Shown here: positions 55,927 to 64,000 of the stretch, in pieces
Layout: each line of letters starts with the position of its first letter
Position numbering within the stretch: position 1 is the stretch's first letter
DNA from: Rhizobacter sp. OV335
GTDB taxonomy: Bacteria; Pseudomonadota; Gammaproteobacteria; Burkholderiales; Burkholderiaceae_C
Assembly (NCBI RefSeq): GCF_900142965.1
Contig: NZ_FRCQ01000012.1
Coordinates: 62,001-126,000 of the forward strand
Length of the DNA stretch: 64,000 nt
Reading direction: 5' to 3'
Notes under the pieces: generated by a model
The model's database searches: none
What the model was told of the DNA's origin: nothing
The model's input: only the letters and a program-made list of their open reading frames with translations
Made by a program: the position numbers and the translations under genes

Positions 55927-57126
55927 CTACCACTTGCACCCACTGCCCTTGACCGCATCGACCGCGAGCGGCACCGCCGCCAGCAGGCCCATGCCGTTGT
56001 AGGCGGTGCGGCAGTCGGCGCGGCCGGCCTTGTCGAGCTCCTCGGTGATCTTGGCCTTGCGCTCGGGCGGCGGCGGCAGCAGCGGCAGCACGCCGGGTGC
56101 CGCGCCACCGAAGCTGCTGCCGCGGCTGCGCAGGCTCGGCAGGTTCAGGTTCAACTTCGGCTCGCCGGGAGCGCCTGGCGGGGCGGTGGCGTCGCGGCCA
56201 TCGCCCGGCAGGCCGTTCAGGCCCGTGACCGGGCTGACCGGAGACGGGGCCGTCGCAGGCTCGGCCGTGTTGCCGGGGCTGACCCGCCGCGTGGAGGGCG
56301 GGGCGGGCTGCGGCGCGGGCGGGGGCGTGAACACCGCATCAGGCGCGGGGACCGGGGCTGGGGGGGGCGGCACAGGGACGGGTGCAGGCACGGGCGCAGG
56401 GACCGGCGCGACGACCGGTGCAGGAACGGGCGCCGGTGCAGGCGCCGGTGGCGGCACGGGAAGGGGCGGCACCACCTCCACCGGCTCGGGGCGCCGGATG
56501 GGCTCCGGCAACGCCTCGGGCAGCGACGGCACGGGTGTCGGCACGGGCATCGCGATCGGCGGCGCGACAGCGGTTGCGGGCAGCGGCTGCGCCAGGATCG
56601 GCGGCAGGGGTTGCGACGCCGCCGGCTCCGGTGCCGACGCGGCCGCTTCCGTCACGGCCGGCTGTGGCGCGGGCGCGGGGCGGTCGATGCGCGGTGCGGC
56701 TGGTGTCGGCGCCGGCATCGTCCGAACCTCGACCTTCGGTGGCGCCGGCGGCGGTGCTTCGACGCGTGGAGGCGCAGGCGCGGGCACCGGTGCCACGGCC
56801 TTCGCGACGGGGGCCGGCGGCGGCGGGGCGACAGCGCGCGGTGGTGGTGGAGCGACGGGCACGCGCGGTGCAACGGGCGCCACCGGCGCCACGCGCGCAG
56901 CTGATCGCGATGGCGGTGGCGCCAGCGTGACCCGCAGCGGCCCCCAGGCCTCGGCGCGCGGCGCAGCGCCACCGTTCGGCTGGCCGGTCTGCGTGCCGAC
57001 CCACATCACCGCGAGCACGTGCAGCACGATCGACAGCGTGACGAACTGCGCGAGCCTGGCGCGCTCCTGGTCCGACACACGCAAGCTGTCGGCGGGGTGG
57101 AGCGGGAGGATGGGCAGGGCACTCAT
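55927..57126 (-). CDS. Proline-rich membrane-anchored protein (TonB-like architecture)
   Basis: A 399-residue protein. One N-terminal membrane helix (AQFVTLSIVLHVLAVMWVG) follows a short cytoplasmic tail. Residues about 60-320 are low complexity, nearly all Pro, Ala and Val, as in the periplasm-spanning part of TonB. The C-terminus (about 330-399, ITEELDKAGRADCRTAYNGM and AVDAVKGSGCKW) has two cysteines and is not the TonB fold. It could span the periplasm and touch the outer membrane, but no exbBD is near. I do not know a family name. The start at 57126 gives MSALPILPLHPADSLRVSDQ. Confidence 0.75.
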   Translation of the reverse strand: MSALPILPLHPADSLRVSDQERARLAQFVTLSIVLHVLAVMWVGTQTGQPNGGAAPRAEAWGPLRVTLAPPPSRSAARVAPVAPVAPRVPVAPPPPRAVAPPPPAPVAKAVAPVPAPAPPRVEAPPPAPPKVEVRTMPAPTPAAPRIDRPAPAPQPAVTEAAASAPEPAASQPLPPILAQPLPATAVAPPIAMPVPTPVPSLPEALPEPIRRPEPVEVVPPLPVPPPAPAPAPVPAPVVAPVPAPVPAPVPVPPPPAPVPAPDAVFTPPPAPQPAPPSTRRVSPGNTAEPATAPSPVSPVTGLNGLPGDGRDATAPPGAPGEPKLNLNLPSLRSRGSSFGGAAPGVLPLLPPPPERKAKITEELDKAGRADCRTAYNGMGLLAAVPLAVDAVKGSGCKW

Positions 57127-57153
57127 CGCCTCCCAGCATGCCATCATCATGCG

Positions 57154-58011
57154 GTGGAAGCCGTCCCCGACCGTTTCGAGCATGCCAGCGACCGTGCGCA
57201 GTTCAAGCAGCCCGCGCACCGTGGCGGCATCGAGTTGTACCGCGCGCACATCGTGCGCTACGCGTTCGAGCCGCACACGCACGAGGCCTATGGCTTCGGC
57301 GTGATCGATGCCGGCGTCGAGCGTTTCCGCTACCGCGGCAGCGACCACCTGGCGCCGCCGCAATCACTGGTGCTGATGAACCCCGACGTGCTGCACACCG
57401 GTCGTGCCGAGACCGAGCACGGCTGGCGCTACCGCATGGCGTATTTCGATGCGGCGCTGCTGCGCGAGGTGAGCGGCGAGGCGGACTGGTCGTTCGCCGA
57501 GCCGGTGTTGCGGCATCAGGCGAGCACGCAGCGCGCGGGCGCGGCGTTGCAGGCGCTGTGGGCGGCCGACTCGCCACTCGCGTTCGATGGTGCGCTGCTG
57601 GACCTGCTGCAGGCGGTGCAACCGCATGCGCGCCGCGGATCATCCGAACGCGCGAGCGAAGTCGACGTGCCGCTGCAGCGTGCGATCGAGCTGATGCACG
57701 ATCGCCTCGCCGACCCGTTGACGCTCGCTGATCTGGCGCAGGCCGCCGGGCTGAGCCCGTTCCATTTCCAGCGCCGCTTCAAGGCGCGACACCACGCGAC
57801 GCCGCACCAGATGCTGATGGCGTTGCGGCTGTTCCGCGCGAAGCGGCAGCTGGCCGCCGGCCTCGCGCCGGCGCTGGTGGCGGCCGACAACGGGCTCACC
57901 GACCAAGCCCACCTGACGCGGCGCTTTGCGGGCATGTATGGGATCACGCCGGCGCGCTACCAGCAGCAGGCGCGCGCCGGCCTCAGTCCAGCAAGCCCCC
58001 CGACCGCTTGA
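57154..58011 (+). CDS. AraC-family transcriptional regulator
   Basis: A 285-residue regulator with an N-terminal cupin sensor (YRAHIVRYAFEPHTHEAYGF, LAPPQSLVLMNPDVLHTG) and a C-terminal double helix-turn-helix (LTLADLAQAAGLSPFHFQRR, DNGLTDQAHLTRRFAGMYGI). The GTG at 57154 is the best start, 27 bases from that of the divergent proline-rich gene. AraC members of this type often control amino-acid exporters or stress genes; the target is unknown. Its last 29 bases overlap the end of the convergent Bug gene. Confidence 0.88.
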   Translation: MEAVPDRFEHASDRAQFKQPAHRGGIELYRAHIVRYAFEPHTHEAYGFGVIDAGVERFRYRGSDHLAPPQSLVLMNPDVLHTGRAETEHGWRYRMAYFDAALLREVSGEADWSFAEPVLRHQASTQRAGAALQALWAADSPLAFDGALLDLLQAVQPHARRGSSERASEVDVPLQRAIELMHDRLADPLTLADLAQAAGLSPFHFQRRFKARHHATPHQMLMALRLFRAKRQLAAGLAPALVAADNGLTDQAHLTRRFAGMYGITPARYQQQARAGLSPASPPTA

Positions 58012-58960
58012 CCAGCACCTGATTGCGCCGCCGCTCCGCCGCGATCTGCTGCGCGAAATCCTGCTGCGTCCCACCCGCCGGCAGGTTGTGCGATTCACGC
58101 AGCCGCGACGCCACCGCATCGCTCGCGAGCAGCCGCCCGATCTCGGCATTCAGCCGCGTCACCACCGCCGCCGGCGTGCCAGCCGGCGCGAACAGCCCGA
58201 ACAGCGAGCCGATGTTGGCCTGCGGATACCCCAGCTCCGCCAGCGTCGGCACCTGCGGCAGCGCCTCCAGCCGCGTCGGCGCGCCGACCGCCAGCGCCTT
58301 CAGCCGCCCCGCCGCCAACAGCTGCAACTGCGCTGCCGCGACATTGGTCGACAACACCTCGAACTGCCCGCCGAGCGCATCGTTGATCTGCGGCCCGCCG
58401 CCCTGGTAGGGCACGTGCGTGATGTCGACGCCGCTTTGCAGCCGTGTCTGCGCGAGCACCATGTGCCCGCTGGTCGCGATGCCCGACGTGGCCCAGCGCA
58501 CCGCCCCCGGATGCGCGCGCGCCTGCGCGATCAGGTCCGCAAAACTCTGGCCGCTGAACGCCGGCGTGCCCGCCACCAGCACCGGCGTGTTCATCACGCC
58601 GGCCACCGGCACCACGCTGCCCAGCAGGTCGCGCGGGCCACCGGCCAGCAGCGGCTGCAGCGTCAGCGGCGAGACGGCCGAGAACGCGAGCGTGCAGCCA
58701 TCGGGCGCAGCGCGTGACAGCACCTCCATGCCGAGCGCCCCGCCGGCCCCGCCACGGTTCTCGACGACCACCGGCACGCCCAGCGCCTGCGCGAGCGGCT
58801 CGGCCAGCGTGCGCGCCATCGCGTCGCTGACGCCGCCCGGCGGGTAGACCACGATCAGGTGCACCGGCCGGCTCGGCCAGGGCGCTGCCGGTGCCGCGGC
58901 CACACCGAAGGCCGGCCACGCCAGCGCCGCGCGAACGATCTGTCGACGCGTCGCGTTCAT
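57983..58960 (-). CDS. Bug-family (TctC-like) periplasmic solute-binding protein
   Basis: A 325-residue protein with a signal peptide containing an Arg pair (ATRRQIVRAALAWPAFGVA). WPSRPVHLIVVYPPGGVSDA, VVENRGGAGGALGMEVLSRA and VPYQGGGPQINDALGGQFEV are the signatures of the Bug family, which bind carboxylates or aromatic acids for tripartite tricarboxylate transporters. The membrane partners TctA/TctB are not next to it, which is usual for this expanded family. It overlaps the LysR gene start-stop (ATGA), so both are co-expressed. Confidence 0.92.
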   Translation of the reverse strand: MNATRRQIVRAALAWPAFGVAAAPAAPWPSRPVHLIVVYPPGGVSDAMARTLAEPLAQALGVPVVVENRGGAGGALGMEVLSRAAPDGCTLAFSAVSPLTLQPLLAGGPRDLLGSVVPVAGVMNTPVLVAGTPAFSGQSFADLIAQARAHPGAVRWATSGIATSGHMVLAQTRLQSGVDITHVPYQGGGPQINDALGGQFEVLSTNVAAAQLQLLAAGRLKALAVGAPTRLEALPQVPTLAELGYPQANIGSLFGLFAPAGTPAAVVTRLNAEIGRLLASDAVASRLRESHNLPAGGTQQDFAQQIAAERRRNQVLVKRSGGLLD

Positions 58961-59886
58961 GCCTTCCCCTGCTTCGATGCCAGCTCGCGCGCCAAGGCCG
59001 CGAAGCGCTGCGCCGGCAGGTTGTCTTCATCGCTGCGCGACACCAGCGTCAGCGGCGCATCGAGCGGCCCGCTGCCGGCCAGCCGGCGGTAGGCGATCGC
59101 ATGCGGGTGCGCGCCGGTCATCGACGCTGGCACCACCGACAGCCCCGCGCCGGCGGCCACCAGGTTCAGGTTCGTCATCATGCGATCGACCTCGGCGACG
59201 ATGCGCGGCCGCAGGCCCTTCGAATGGCACAGCGCGAGCAGCTCCGCGTACAGCCCCGGCGCACCCGGCCGGCGCACCAGGATCAGCCCTTCGGAGCACA
59301 GCTGCGCGAGCGTCAGCGGCCTGGCGGTCACACCAACCCGCCTGGCCGCCGCCGCGAACGCATGGTCGCTCGGCATCGCGGCCATCACCGGCTCGCGCAG
59401 CAGCGTCTCGAAGTGCAGGCCCTCGGGCCGCGCGACCGGCACCCGCAGCAATGCGCAATGCAATCGGCCGGCCGACAGCGCCTCGGTCAGCTCGGCGGCG
59501 TTCTCCTCGCGCAGTTGCAGCTCGACCTTCGGGTGCAGGCGCCGGAAGGCCCGCAGCACCTCGGGCATGAAGCGGTGCGCCGCCGCCGAGCTGGTGAAGC
59601 CGATGGCCAGCGACCCCTCCTGCCCCTGCGCGACGCGCGCCATGCGCTGCGACATCGCCTCCATGCCCTGCAGCAGCCGCGTGGCCTCGACCTGGAACTG
59701 CCGACCCGCGTCGGTCAGCGCCATGCCGCGCGGATGGCGCCGGAACAGCGACATGCCGAGCTCGCGTTCCAGCGTGTGGATCTGCTGGCTCAGCGGCGGT
59801 TGCTGGATGCCCAGCAGCTCGGCCGCGCGCGTCATGTGGCCGGTCTGCGCGACGGCCGCGAAATAGCGGAGCTGTCTCATCTCCAT
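58957..59886 (-). CDS. LysR-family transcriptional regulator
   Basis: A 309-residue regulator. The winged helix (residues 1-62, MRQLRYFAAVAQTGHMTRAA, IQQPPLSQQIHTLERELGMS) is followed by the effector domain (about 90-300, GSLAIGFTSSAAAHRFMPEV). Effector-domain spelling is close to the aromatic-catabolism CatR/BenM branch. GGAGACGACGAC precedes the ATG. It is divergent from the tannase-like gene and probably regulates both that operon and the Bug gene behind it. Confidence 0.92.
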   Translation of the reverse strand: MEMRQLRYFAAVAQTGHMTRAAELLGIQQPPLSQQIHTLERELGMSLFRRHPRGMALTDAGRQFQVEATRLLQGMEAMSQRMARVAQGQEGSLAIGFTSSAAAHRFMPEVLRAFRRLHPKVELQLREENAAELTEALSAGRLHCALLRVPVARPEGLHFETLLREPVMAAMPSDHAFAAAARRVGVTARPLTLAQLCSEGLILVRRPGAPGLYAELLALCHSKGLRPRIVAEVDRMMTNLNLVAAGAGLSVVPASMTGAHPHAIAYRRLAGSGPLDAPLTLVSRSDEDNLPAQRFAALARELASKQGKA

Positions 59887-59899
59887 GTCGTCGTCTCCA

Positions 59900-59965
59900 T
59901 ATTTTTTTCGTATCGGAATGGCCTGCTTATTTTATTTGACCGCAGATCAGGCTCGCCCCTATCGT
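59900..59965 (+). promoter_or_regulatory. AT-rich divergent promoter region (LysR / tannase-like operon)
   Basis: In an otherwise GC-rich context the gap holds ATATTTTTTTCGTAT and TTATTTTATTTG, typical of LysR-binding regions with T-N11-A spacing. TTGACC (59936-59941) and TATCGT (59960-59965), 18 bases apart, make a reasonable promoter toward the esterase gene. The exact LysR box is not resolved. Confidence 0.5.
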
Positions 59966-60017
59966 CGCGGCGCTGTTCAACAGAAGGCCCTCGAGGCCTC
60001 AGACCGGAGACAAGACC

Positions 60018-62690
60018 ATGGGCCCAGGCCGCCGCATGGATGGACGCGTCATGCAACGCATCCGTCCCTTCCTTTCCACCCTCGCGCTGTCCGCGCTGCT
60101 CGCCGCTTGCGGCGGCGGTGGCGATGACGGCACGCCGCCGTCCGACACTCCGCCGGTCGCGACCGGCACCTCGTGCGCAGCCCTTGCCGGCCTGCAGATC
60201 ACCGCGGCGCAGATCGGCCTGCCGACGCAGGGCGCCAGCGTGACCAGCGCGACGCCGGTCGCGGCCACCGACGCCGGCAACTCGCGCGGCGACTACTGCC
60301 GCGTGCGCGGCAGCATCCTGCCGGTCGACCCGACGGCGCCGGCGATCACCTTTGCCGTCAACCTGCCGGAGCAGTGGAACCACAAGGCCATCCACTTCGG
60401 CGGCGGCGGCTTCAACGGCACGCTGATCGACGGCACCGAGCCGCTGCGCTTCGGCCCCGCCGGCAAGTCTGCGCCGCTCGCGCTCGGCTACGCGACCTTC
60501 GGCGACGACGGCGGCCACCAGAGCAGCAGCATCACCGACGGCACGTTCGCCGCCAACGACGAGGCGCTTGCCAACTACGGCGGCCAGTCGCTGAAAAAGA
60601 CGCACGACGTCGCGATGCTGCTGGTGAAGACGCGCTACGGCAGTGCGCCCGAGAAGGCCTACTTCCTCGGCACCTCGACCGGCGGCCGCGATGCGCTGCT
60701 GCACATCCAGCGCTGGCCAGCCGACTACGACGGCGTGGTCGCCAACGAGCCGGCGCTCAACTACAGCGGCACGCGGCTGTCGAACGTGGCCGTCGGCCGT
60801 GCGCTGTACGCGAACGGTGGCGCCGGCTGGGTCAACCTGGCGAAGACGCTGCTGGTGCAGAAGACCGTGCTGTCCGCGTGCGACAAGCTCGATGGCGCCA
60901 CCGATGGCATCGTCAGCAACGTCGAGAGCTGCCGCCGGCTGAACCCGCAGATCCTCGCGACGCTGCGTTGTGCCGGCGGCATCGACACTGGCGACACCTG
61001 CCTGTCCGATGCGCAGCTCACCACCATCCGCACGATCGAGTCGCCGCTCGAATTCAGCGGCTACACGCTGGCCGCCAACACCACGCGCGCCGGCGGCTAC
61101 AACATCCTCGAAGGCACGCTGGTGGCCGGCCCCTATACCTCGCGCGACCTCGGTACGCGCCCGGTGCCGGGCAACCCGGCCAGCACCGCCGATGCCAACG
61201 TCTTCGTGACCGGCGACCAGTGGGCCAAGTACTTCGTCACCCGCGATGCCGGCTTCGACACGCTGACGCTGGACCCGGTCACGGGCGGCGCGTGGGCGAC
61301 GCGCATCGCGGCGGTCTCGGCGCTCACCGACGCGCTCGATCCGGATCTCTCGCCGTTCCTCGCGCACGGCGGTCGGCTGATCCTGCTGCACGGCCTGGCC
61401 GACGAGGTGATCAGCAACAACTCGACGATCGAGTACTACGGCCGCGTGAAGAGCACCGTCGGCGACGCGGCCACCGAGCAGGGCATCCGCTTCTACACCG
61501 TGCCGGGCATGGGCCACGGCACCGGCGTGTTCATTCCGAGCTGGGATTCGCTGGCCGCGCTGGAGACCTGGGTCGAGAAGGGCGTGGCGCCGGAGACCGC
61601 CATCGTGACCGACAGCGTCGCCGCGACCGCCGGCCGCACGCGCCCGCTGTGCCGCTTCCCGGCGTGGCCGAAGTACAAGGGCAGCGGCAGCGTGGATGCC
61701 GCGTCCAACTACAGCTGCGTGCAGGAAACGGCCGATCCGCTGGCCTGCCCGAACCTGCCGGCCTCCGCCACCACCTACAAGGGCGGCAACCTGTTCGGCG
61801 AGGAACTGAGCGTCGCGCTCGACCCGGCGACGATGGGCTACACCATCACGATCGACGCCAGCGGGCAGCGCGCGGCCAGCACGCAGCGCAGCGGTGCGCT
61901 GCTGCCACGCGGCAACTGCGTGTTCGCAAGCGGCGAGAACGGGGCCGACTTCACGTTCGGCACCGGCGGGCTGCTGCAGGGCGGCGTCGCGGCGCCGACC
62001 GGCAGCACGTCCATCGGCCTGGTGGCGTTCCAGAACACCTTCCAGAACGGCGCGACGCCGGCGGTGTTCAACCCGGTCGCCAACATCTTCGACGTGACCG
62101 GCGTGCAGTACGGCGCCGATGGCGTCGCCAGCGCCTACGCCGCGTCGTCGCGGGTGCGCAATGCCGGCACCTTCCAGCACTGCCAGGACCCGGCGAGCGG
62201 CCGCTTCATGACCTACGACGCCGCCTGCACGTCGACCGCGAAGGGCTACGTCACCTACAACGCGACGCGCAACGCCTTCGACGTGTTCACCACCTCGCCG
62301 ACCGGCGGTGCCACCACCACCGGCGGCACGCTGTCGGGCTCGGTCGTGTTCGGCCAGGTCGGCGCGACCACGGTGCCGCTGTTCCTGGTGCGCGATCCGT
62401 CGGGTGCGCACGGCCTGCGGCTGTATGCGCCGCAGACGCCGCTGGCCGCCGGCAGCGCCGACGGGCACTTCGCGCTCGCCGCGAGCGATGGCAGCAAGGC
62501 CGATGCGGTGGTGTCGGGCACGAGCCTCACGCTGGGTGGCAACGCCGGCACGCTGGCCTACGATGCGCCGGTGCTGGGCGTCGCGCAGAGCAGTGGTGCC
62601 GCCGCGGGCAACTTCGTGTTCAATGCCGGCGTGCTGGGTTACCTGTCAACCGGCACGGGTGCGGTCTACCAACTCGGGATCAAGAACTGA
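60018..62690 (+). CDS. Tannase/feruloyl-esterase-family lipoprotein with extra C-terminal region
   Basis: An 890-residue exported protein. STLALSALLAAC followed by a glycine run is a lipobox, so it is probably an anchored lipoprotein. The tannase-family domain (about 45-540) has nucleophile Ser220 in GTSTGGRD, Asp462 in HGLADEVI and His500 in GMGHGTG. Members hydrolyse aromatic acid esters; MHETase belongs here. The family's Cys next to Ser and next to His are Thr and Gly instead. Residues about 560-890 are a Gly/Thr/Ala-rich, beta-type region not found in normal members. GGAGACAAGACC supports the ATG at 60018; an ATG at 60051 is possible. Confidence 0.85.
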   Translation: MGPGRRMDGRVMQRIRPFLSTLALSALLAACGGGGDDGTPPSDTPPVATGTSCAALAGLQITAAQIGLPTQGASVTSATPVAATDAGNSRGDYCRVRGSILPVDPTAPAITFAVNLPEQWNHKAIHFGGGGFNGTLIDGTEPLRFGPAGKSAPLALGYATFGDDGGHQSSSITDGTFAANDEALANYGGQSLKKTHDVAMLLVKTRYGSAPEKAYFLGTSTGGRDALLHIQRWPADYDGVVANEPALNYSGTRLSNVAVGRALYANGGAGWVNLAKTLLVQKTVLSACDKLDGATDGIVSNVESCRRLNPQILATLRCAGGIDTGDTCLSDAQLTTIRTIESPLEFSGYTLAANTTRAGGYNILEGTLVAGPYTSRDLGTRPVPGNPASTADANVFVTGDQWAKYFVTRDAGFDTLTLDPVTGGAWATRIAAVSALTDALDPDLSPFLAHGGRLILLHGLADEVISNNSTIEYYGRVKSTVGDAATEQGIRFYTVPGMGHGTGVFIPSWDSLAALETWVEKGVAPETAIVTDSVAATAGRTRPLCRFPAWPKYKGSGSVDAASNYSCVQETADPLACPNLPASATTYKGGNLFGEELSVALDPATMGYTITIDASGQRAASTQRSGALLPRGNCVFASGENGADFTFGTGGLLQGGVAAPTGSTSIGLVAFQNTFQNGATPAVFNPVANIFDVTGVQYGADGVASAYAASSRVRNAGTFQHCQDPASGRFMTYDAACTSTAKGYVTYNATRNAFDVFTTSPTGGATTTGGTLSGSVVFGQVGATTVPLFLVRDPSGAHGLRLYAPQTPLAAGSADGHFALAASDGSKADAVVSGTSLTLGGNAGTLAYDAPVLGVAQSSGAAAGNFVFNAGVLGYLSTGTGAVYQLGIKN

Positions 62691-64000
62691 TGAAGAAGAA
62701 CGCCTCGGGGCCCTGGCGGGCCTGGGCCCTGGCTGCGATGCTGGCTGTGGCGGCTTCGGCCCCGCATGCCGAACCGAAGGCCGAGCCGCAGTCGGCGCCC
62801 TGCCCCGAAGGCGTCGCGTCCGACGCGCGCTGCTACAACGGCCGCGATGCCGAGGGCGCGCTGTACTGGATCGCAATCCCCGCGGACTGGAACAAGGTGC
62901 TGGTCGTGCATGCGCACGGCGGGCCGGAGGTCGGCACGCCGACGCTCGCGCGCGGCGCCGAAGACCTGCAGCGCTGGGCCGTGATGGTGAAGGCCGGCTA
63001 CGCCTGGGCCGGTTCGACCTACCGGCGCGGCGGCTACGGCGTCACGATGGCCGCCGAAGACACCGAGCGGCTGCGCCAGCTGTTCGTCGAGCGCTTCGGC
63101 AAGCCGCGCCGCACCGTGCTGCACGGGCAGAGCTATGGCGCCGGCGTCGCGGCCAAGGCGGCCGAGCTGGTCGGCCCGCCGGCCTACGACGGCGTGCTGC
63201 TGACCAGCGGCGTGCTGGGCGGCGGCAACAACGCCTATGAATTCCGGCTCGACCTGCGGGTGGTCTACCAGCAGGTCTGCCACAACCACCCGAAGCCCGA
63301 CGAGCCGGCCTACCCGCTGTGGCAGGGCCTGCCGCCGGACGCCAAGCTGACGCGCGCCGAGCTGGCCGAGCGCGTGAAGGACTGCACCGGCGTCGGCCTG
63401 CCGGCCGCGCAGCGCACGCCCGAGCAGGCGGCGCGCCTGCACACCATCCTGTCGGTGGTGCACATCCCCGAGCGCACGCTGCTCAGCCACCTGCAATGGA
63501 GCACCTGGCTGTTCCAGGACCTGACGCAGAAGCGCCTGGGCGGCCGCAACCCGTTCGACAACGCGAAGGTGGTCTACAGCGGCTCGGGCGACGATGCCGC
63601 GCTGAACAAGCAGGTGCTGCGCTACGCCGCCGACCCGCAGGCGGTGGCCGCGCTGGCGGCCGACAGCCGCCCGACCGGCCGGTTGAAGCTGCCGGTGCTG
63701 ACGCTGCACGCGATCCACGACCCGACCGCCTTCGTCGAGCTGGAGAGCGCCTACCGTGAGATCGTCGACGCGGCCAGTGCATCGTCGTGGCTGGTGCAGA
63801 CCTTCAGCGACGAGGCCGACCACAGCTACCTGGGCGACCCGGAGTACCCGGCGCTGATGACGGCGCTGCTGCGCTGGGTCGACGACGGCGAGCGGCCGTC
63901 GCCCGAGGGCGTCGCGAAGCTGTGCGCGGCGAACGAGGCACGCTTCGGCAGCGGCTGCAAGATCCGGCCGGAGTACCACCCCCCGCCGCTGTCGTCGCGC
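62690..64000 (+). CDS. Secreted alpha/beta hydrolase (3' end outside window)
   Basis: An open frame of 437 codons running off the end; the start ATG overlaps the esterase stop (TGATG). A signal peptide (ALAAMLAVAASAPHA) is followed by an alpha/beta-hydrolase fold: LVVHAHGGPEVGT (oxyanion loop), nucleophile in LHGQSYGAGVAAK, likely Asp in LHAIHDPTAFVE and His in EADHSYLGDP, so the triad appears complete before the end. Several cysteines (APCPEGV, ARCYNG, QVCHNH, KDCTGV, KLCAAN, SGCKI) suggest disulfides. Tight coupling with the esterase suggests the two act on the same ester or on successive products. Confidence 0.85.
   Translation, partial: MKKNASGPWRAWALAAMLAVAASAPHAEPKAEPQSAPCPEGVASDARCYNGRDAEGALYWIAIPADWNKVLVVHAHGGPEVGTPTLARGAEDLQRWAVMVKAGYAWAGSTYRRGGYGVTMAAEDTERLRQLFVERFGKPRRTVLHGQSYGAGVAAKAAELVGPPAYDGVLLTSGVLGGGNNAYEFRLDLRVVYQQVCHNHPKPDEPAYPLWQGLPPDAKLTRAELAERVKDCTGVGLPAAQRTPEQAARLHTILSVVHIPERTLLSHLQWSTWLFQDLTQKRLGGRNPFDNAKVVYSGSGDDAALNKQVLRYAADPQAVAALAADSRPTGRLKLPVLTLHAIHDPTAFVELESAYREIVDAASASSWLVQTFSDEADHSYLGDPEYPALMTALLRWVDDGERPSPEGVAKLCAANEARFGSGCKIRPEYHPPPLSSR

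Noticed and set aside
60018-62690. Calling the tannase-like protein an MHETase or PET-degrading enzyme
   Set aside because: It shares the family and triad but lacks the CS-D-HC cysteines and has a different C-terminal region; substrate cannot be claimed.

Overview
The window is very GC-rich, gene-dense chromosomal DNA. The core loci (gatCAB facing mreBCD-mrdAB, recA-recX with a LexA box, pyrE next to exodeoxyribonuclease III, serA, ProQ), the Bug-type solute-binding protein and the DUF2145 operon all point to a betaproteobacterium of the order Burkholderiales, probably near the Leptothrix/Rubrivivax/Ideonella group. The genus assignment is an inference. I see no rRNA, tRNA, CRISPR array, transposase, phage gene or origin, and no gene-free stretch over 300 bases.

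Layout. 0-6 kb: end of an anti-sigma factor, an AmpG-like permease, an M48 metalloprotease, a Crp/Fnr and a LuxR regulator, a carboxylesterase and an outer-membrane protein. 6.0-6.6 kb: a decayed VapBC-type cassette between 17-bp direct repeats that copy the 3' end of the nuclease gene. 6.6-18.1 kb: housekeeping (xth, pyrE, gatCAB, mreBCD, mrdA, rodA). 18-24 kb: AraC regulator, MATE exporter, patatin, TctD/TctE-type two-component system. 24-31.7 kb: recA, recX, a 43-residue basic protein missed by length filters, a Gdx/SugE exporter with an inverted repeat in its leader, serA, a SUV3-type helicase, ProQ and a DUF7684-like protein.

31.7-34.6 kb is a small accessory patch: a REP-type pair, an XRE regulator with direct-repeat operators, a secreted orphan, an overlapping ADP-ribosylglycohydrolase/GNAT pair and an antitoxin without toxin. 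35.3-44.6 kb is a sugar uptake and catabolic operon: ATP-binding protein, two permeases that both carry extra membrane segments, binding protein, lactonase, aldose dehydrogenase and a split UxaA-type dehydratase, under a divergent FadR-family regulator. Together they suggest a non-phosphorylative route for L-fucose or a similar sugar.

44.6-49.7 kb: flavin-type oxidase-fold protein, LplT-PlsC fusion, DUF2145 operon, YiaAB protein and an XRE-type regulator. 49.7-57.1 kb: a TonB-dependent receptor with a terminator-like hairpin in its leader, a PAS histidine kinase, a class III CoA-transferase, a truncated SRPBCC gene and a proline-rich membrane protein. 57.1-64 kb: AraC regulator, Bug protein and LysR, the last divergent from a lipoprotein tannase/feruloyl-esterase homologue that lacks both cysteines of the usual CS-D-HC arrangement and has a long extra C-terminal region. 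A second secreted hydrolase follows in the same operon and runs off the end.
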